A stretch of DNA of 64,000 nucleotides from NCBI GenBank assembly GCA_039045975.1, contig JBCCJA010000006.1, positions 1 through 64,000 of the forward strand, given 5' to 3'. The notes under the pieces are model-generated. The model was not told where the DNA came from. It was given only the letters and a program-made list of their open reading frames with translations, and did no database searches. This document shows positions 61,098 to 64,000 of the stretch, one piece after another (positions within the stretch are counted from its first letter, which is position 1; each line of letters begins with the position of its first letter). Position numbers and translations under genes: made by a program. This DNA comes from JBCCJA01 sp039045975 (GTDB lineage: Bacteria > Planctomycetota > Planctomycetia > Planctomycetales > Planctomycetaceae).

Positions 61098-61622
61098 TCA
61101 GTCGCCGAAGTCGGCGGCCGTGAACGAGTGCGGGACGTAGGGGTCGGTCCGGATCGTGCCGTGCCATAGGCGGGCGACGTCGTTCGCCTTGCGGTGTCCG
61201 ACCAGTCGGCCACGCACCTCGTAGTCTTCGATGAGCACGTACGCCGGGAGGCCGGTCACGGAGGCGCGTTTGGCGAGTTCCCGGCCGCGGGGCTCGTCGG
61301 TGTCGACGACGCGGATGTAGGCCCCGACGCCGTTGCCGACCGTCGCGTCGTAGTCGGTGATGAGCCGCGGCACGGTTTCGGCCCAGGCCTTGTCGCACGC
61401 GTCGCAGCCGTCGCGGGTGAACAGCAGCAGCTGCCGCGTGCGGGCCCGAGCGGACCGCGGCGCGACGACCGGCTCGACCCGGTCTCCGGGACGGTCGGGC
61501 AGGAACCGGAACGAACGGCTGTCGGTCGGCCGCTCGGCGCGGAGCAGGTCTTGGGCGTCGGCCGACGCCACCGGCGGGAGCAGCGCGGCCACGCACAAAA
61601 CACACATGCGGGGGATATTCAC
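61098..61622 (-). CDS. Exported thioredoxin-fold protein (CDAC)
   Basis: A 174-aa protein with a signal peptide (about 1-23, MCVLCVAALLPPVASADA). The mature part (about 60-150) has thioredoxin features: the strand RQLLLFTRDG leads to the redox pair Cys73-Asp-Ala-Cys76, followed by helix DKAWAETVPRLITDYDA and the cis-proline loop VTGLPAYVL (Pro126). It should reduce or exchange disulfides outside the cytoplasm. GTG at 61622 overlaps the protease stop (GTGA), so the two are translationally coupled; ATG at 61607 is an alternative. Among phage proteins such an exported redox enzyme is unusual. Its partner and redox direction cannot be read. Confidence 0.85.
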   Translation of the reverse strand: MNIPRMCVLCVAALLPPVASADAQDLLRAERPTDSRSFRFLPDRPGDRVEPVVAPRSARARTRQLLLFTRDGCDACDKAWAETVPRLITDYDATVGNGVGAYIRVVDTDEPRGRELAKRASVTGLPAYVLIEDYEVRGRLVGHRKANDVARLWHGTIRTDPYVPHSFTAADFGD

Positions 61623-62746
61623 GACGCGAGGACCGTAAGGGTGTCGGGCGGGCCGCGGCGGGGGCCGAGGCCGAGGAAGTGGAAGTCGGTCTCCAATGGC
61701 GGGAACCCGTCGAAGGCGGAAACGGCGAACGTGTCGCTCGGGCTCTCCGCCAGGGCGACCTCGACGTCCTCGAACGTGACCCAGAAGCCGCCCGGCGGCT
61801 CGCCCTGCAGCGGCTCGGCCCCGAACAGCGGCTCGGCGGAGACGGGCCACGAGTTCTGGAAATAGAAGTAGCCGCTGCGGCCCGCGGTGCCGTCGAAGCC
61901 GGTCACGGCCATGCAGTGATGCCACGTCTTGTCGCGGACGCCGACCAGCCTCCCGTCGGCCTCGCGGACTCGGGAAAAGCCGAGCTTGGAGCAGATCGCG
62001 ACCGGATAGCCGTTGGCGACGGCGATCGCGGCGGAGCGGGCGTCGGGGATCTTCGCGGTCGTCCGCACGACCGACATCTCGGCCTGGTCGAGCAGGGCCG
62101 CCGGCGGCCCGCCGGGGCCGCCCCATTGGCGCGAGACGTCGCCCGAGTACTCCGGGATCGCCGGCCCCTCCAGCCGCAGCACGCCGCGTGTCACCGCCTC
62201 GGCCGCCAGGGCCCCGAGCGAGCCGTCCCCGCGGATGAAGCGGGCGTACGCTTCGGGCGCGAGTCGCTCCTTGGCGACCGCCCGAGACAGGCCGTAGACG
62301 AACGACGGGTGGACCTCGCGGAAGACGCCGAAGCCGCGGGCGGCGTTCACGCCGAGGTGCGTCTCGATCGCCGTCGCCCAGCCCTGGCCGACGCAGTCGC
62401 CGACCTCCTGGGGGACCAGCGGCGGGTGGCGGCCGAGATAGTTCTTCAGCGGCTCCCACAGCCGCACGTTGACGGTGCGGAGGTCGACGTCGTCACCGGC
62501 CCGCGTCCCGGGGATCTCGCCGGGGCGGGCCAAGCTGAAAACCGGGCGCGTCTCCGAGAGTTCGCGGACCTCTTGCGAGAACTCGTCGCCGACCCAGCCT
62601 TCGAAGCGGCAGCCGTCGTCGTCGCACCCGGCGTCGTGGGGCTTAAGCCAGGCGGCGCACGCGAGCACGGCCGCGGCCGCCAAGAGGATCAAAAACACGT
62701 CGCCGCGGGTGAAGCCTCGGCGGGCGGTGGGAGCATTAGCGGACAC
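61619..62746 (-). CDS. Membrane-anchored papain-like (C1A-type) cysteine protease
   Basis: A 375-aa protein with a transmembrane anchor at about 15-35 (DVFLILLAAAAVLACAAWLK) and the protease outside. All four papain landmarks are present in order: Gln113 (oxyanion), Cys118 in VGDCVGQGWATA, His277 in TWHHCMAVTGFDG, and Asn298 in FQNSW, the NSW signature of C1A. Additional Cys (C41, C46, C252) may form disulfides. GTG start at 62746. It sits between a membrane protein (11-base overlap) and the thioredoxin-like gene (4-base overlap). The substrate is unknown: phage structural proteins, host envelope proteins or competitor factors are possibilities. A protease of this kind in a structural operon is unusual. 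Confidence 0.85.
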   Translation of the reverse strand: MSANAPTARRGFTRGDVFLILLAAAAVLACAAWLKPHDAGCDDDGCRFEGWVGDEFSQEVRELSETRPVFSLARPGEIPGTRAGDDVDLRTVNVRLWEPLKNYLGRHPPLVPQEVGDCVGQGWATAIETHLGVNAARGFGVFREVHPSFVYGLSRAVAKERLAPEAYARFIRGDGSLGALAAEAVTRGVLRLEGPAIPEYSGDVSRQWGGPGGPPAALLDQAEMSVVRTTAKIPDARSAAIAVANGYPVAICSKLGFSRVREADGRLVGVRDKTWHHCMAVTGFDGTAGRSGYFYFQNSWPVSAEPLFGAEPLQGEPPGGFWVTFEDVEVALAESPSDTFAVSAFDGFPPLETDFHFLGLGPRRGPPDTLTVLAS

Positions 62747-63314
62747 GTTCGAGCCCCTGGGCGAGTGAATCGAGGAGCAGCCGGATCTCGCCGCGGCGGT
62801 CGATCAGGCGTGCGGAGATCGCGTCGGAGACGTCGCGGGTGACGACCGACTGGAAGTCGGCCCAGGCCCGTCCGTCGATCGGCCGTCCGACGAACCCGCC
62901 GACGGAGCGGAACGCCCGCTCGGCCGCCTCGGGGCCGTCGGCGTCGACACCCTCGCCGGCGCGGCGGAACGCGGCGGCGAGCGCCGCGGCCTCGGCCCGG
63001 GCGTCGCGGCTGCGGACCTCGCGGGCGGCCCGCGAGGCCCGGTCGGCGATCTGGGCTATGCGGCCGCGGGCGGCCGGCCGCACGTCGTCCCGCCGCCCGC
63101 CGTCGTCAGGGGGCGGCGGCCCGAAAGGGTCGAGATAGCCGTCGACCCAGGCGCGCGTCTCGGGGTGCAGGTCGGCGCGGAAGGTGAACGTCACCGGCAG
63201 GGCCGACGGCAGTTCGACGCCCCACCAGCGGGCGAGGAGCAGTAGCCCGACGACGCCGAGCACCGTGAGGGCGACACGGCGGGCGGCCGACGGCTTCGCG
63301 GACTCAGCCGTCAT
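62736..63314 (-). CDS. Single-pass membrane protein with helical domain
   Basis: A 192-aa protein with a transmembrane helix at about 15-32 (ALTVLGVVGLLLLARWW), a Pro/Asp loop (about 57-75) and a long helical Ala/Arg/Glu-rich domain (AQIADRASRAAREVRSRDAR) to the end. ATG at 63314 is chosen since the frame upstream to 63542 is antisense-like. It overlaps neighbours on both sides (11 bases each). Function unknown; it may recruit or position the protease or act as spanin-like partner. Confidence 0.72.
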   Translation of the reverse strand: MTAESAKPSAARRVALTVLGVVGLLLLARWWGVELPSALPVTFTFRADLHPETRAWVDGYLDPFGPPPPDDGGRRDDVRPAARGRIAQIADRASRAAREVRSRDARAEAAALAAAFRRAGEGVDADGPEAAERAFRSVGGFVGRPIDGRAWADFQSVVTRDVSDAISARLIDRRGEIRLLLDSLAQGLERVR

Positions 63315-63696
63315 CACCGTCCCCGGGGTCTCGGTCGGCGACGACGTCCTCGAGGACGCGGCCGCCGAGGGCTTCGGTGCGGAGCCGGTCGGCCAGTTCT
63401 TCTGCGAGGGCGAGCCCGAGGACGCGGGGGCCGTGAACGCGGCGAAACATGGCCGGGGCGTCTGCCCCCTCGTCGGTCTGGCGTTCGGCATCGGCCGGCG
63501 TGCCGGCGAAGACGAAGCCGTCGTAACGCCGGCCGAGTTCATCGAGCAGTTCGCCGTCGGCCGCGTCGGCGACCGGCCCGGAAGGCGTGGCCGCCGCGGC
63601 CGGGAACGGCAGGCCGCAGAACCGCAGCAGCGGGACGAGCACGCGGCGGATCGCGGGCCAGTGGCGGCGGACGACCGCGAAGGTTTCCGGAATCAC
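63304..63696 (-). CDS. Phage protein of unknown function
   Basis: A 130-aa protein. GTG at 63696 has GGGAGGAG upstream and overlaps the stop of the small membrane gene (GTGA). The start (VIPETFAVVRRHWPAIRRVL) contains a mostly hydrophobic/basic helix up to about residue 30; the rest is helical (GELLDELGRRYDGFVF, RVLGLALAEELADRLRTEAL) with an acidic end. No family is recognised. Longer open frame to 63786 is not supported. Confidence 0.68.
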   Translation of the reverse strand: MIPETFAVVRRHWPAIRRVLVPLLRFCGLPFPAAAATPSGPVADAADGELLDELGRRYDGFVFAGTPADAERQTDEGADAPAMFRRVHGPRVLGLALAEELADRLRTEALGGRVLEDVVADRDPGDGDDG

Positions 63697-63863
63697 GACT
63701 CCTCCCAGAACGAGGGGACGTCGGGCGGGTCGGGCAGGTCTGGCGTCGGCGGGAAGTACAGCTGCTTCACGAAGAACCACATCCACGCCGCCACGGCGAG
63801 GATGCAGGCGCCGACCGCGAGGTCGCGGAACCGGCGGGCGAAATCGGGCCGGGGCTCGCTCAC
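63693..63863 (-). CDS. Small single-pass membrane protein (56 aa)
   Basis: I find an open frame from GTG at 63863 to TGA at 63693, encoding 56 residues: a basic N-terminus (EPRPDFARRFRDLAV), one membrane helix at about 17-34 (GACILAVAAWMWFFV) and a Pro/Asp-rich tail ending SFWEES. Both ends overlap neighbours by four bases (GTGA), strong evidence that it is a real gene. Such size and layout is holin-like or signal-anchor-like, but no holin family is recognised. Confidence 0.75.
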   Translation of the reverse strand: MSEPRPDFARRFRDLAVGACILAVAAWMWFFVKQLYFPPTPDLPDPPDVPSFWEES

Positions 63864-64000
63864 GCCGCCTCCGCCGCCATCAGGTCGTCGTGTTCCTCGA
63901 ACGACAGCTCGAACGTCTTCCGGCCGGTGAGCTCGTTTTTGATCTTGGCGTGCAGCTCGGGGTCGCGGGTCTGGAGTTCGGTCGACCAGGCGACCCGCTT
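63860..64000 (-). CDS. Partial phage gene, C-terminal 46 residues
   Basis: The frame enters from the right edge and stops with TGA at 63860. The visible residues (VAWSTELQTRDPELHAKIKN, then ELTGRKTFELSFEEHDDLMA) are a charged, folded-looking domain. Its stop overlaps the next start (GTGA), so it belongs to the same operon. Identity cannot be told from this part. Confidence 0.7.
   Translation of the reverse strand, partial: KRVAWSTELQTRDPELHAKIKNELTGRKTFELSFEEHDDLMAAEAA

Noticed and set aside
61078..61605. 175-aa Arg/Pro-rich frame overlapping the thioredoxin-like gene
   Set aside because: Same strand but other frame; lacks any fold, while the neighbouring frame has CxxC, cis-Pro and a signal peptide.

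Overview
The window is about 64 kb of very GC-rich DNA from what is most likely a planctomycete. Three things point there: a large PVC-type cytochrome protein (beta-propeller, helical repeats, CxxCH), a single-operon type II secretion system of the planctomycete kind (a PilM/PilN-like GspL, a GspM-like protein fused to Ig-like and GspC/PilP-like domains, and two secretin-type proteins), and DUF1569 and glycine-rich exported proteins. This assignment is inference from gene content; no rRNA is present.

Positions 1-17.6 kb are chromosomal housekeeping and envelope genes: a transketolase, two paralogous signal-peptide proteins built from Gly-Val repeats, a TPR-like exported protein, a DUF1569 protein, a XerC/XerD-type recombinase, a UvrD/PcrA helicase, a large exported protein of unknown function, the PVC-type cytochrome protein, and a His-rich CPA2-type cation/proton antiporter. 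Intergenic spaces carry clear rho-independent terminators and at least three to four copies of a long inverted-repeat element with a GGCGTCAGCCC-like core.

Positions 17.6-36.7 kb are one minus-strand type II secretion operon. In transcription order it holds a secretin-N-domain protein lacking the pore, gspE, gspF, gspG, gspH, gspI, gspJ, gspK, a gspL-like gene, a gspM/gspC-like fusion, gspD, a lipoprotein and a BON-like protein. Many junctions are 4-bp ATGA/GTGA/TTGA overlaps. The prepilin peptidase is not in the window.

At 37569-37613 lies the 3' part of a tRNA-Val(CAC), cut inside the anticodon stem. It marks the left attachment site of a prophage that runs rightward past the window end. 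The intact tRNA-Val should lie beyond 64 kb. The prophage carries an initiator tRNA, then a long minus-strand operon. Read in transcription order (right to left) this contains small membrane proteins, a membrane-anchored papain-like protease, an exported thioredoxin-fold protein, tail-fibre and beta-propeller genes, lambda-type large terminase, a histone-H1-like zinc-ribbon protein, a gpW-like joiner, lambda-type portal, prohead protease/scaffold, major capsid protein, head-tail connectors, tail tube, tail-assembly chaperones with a likely -1 frameshift, tape measure, three distal-tail candidates, tyrosine integrase, DNA methyltransferase and a small phage protein. This is a siphovirus-like temperate phage. 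No repressor, replication genes or standard endolysin are visible.

The most interesting proposal is that the coupled cysteine protease and thioredoxin-like gene form an unusual lysis or envelope-degrading module suited to the protein-rich, disulfide-linked cell walls reported for some planctomycetes. The motifs are visible in the sequence; the role is inference.
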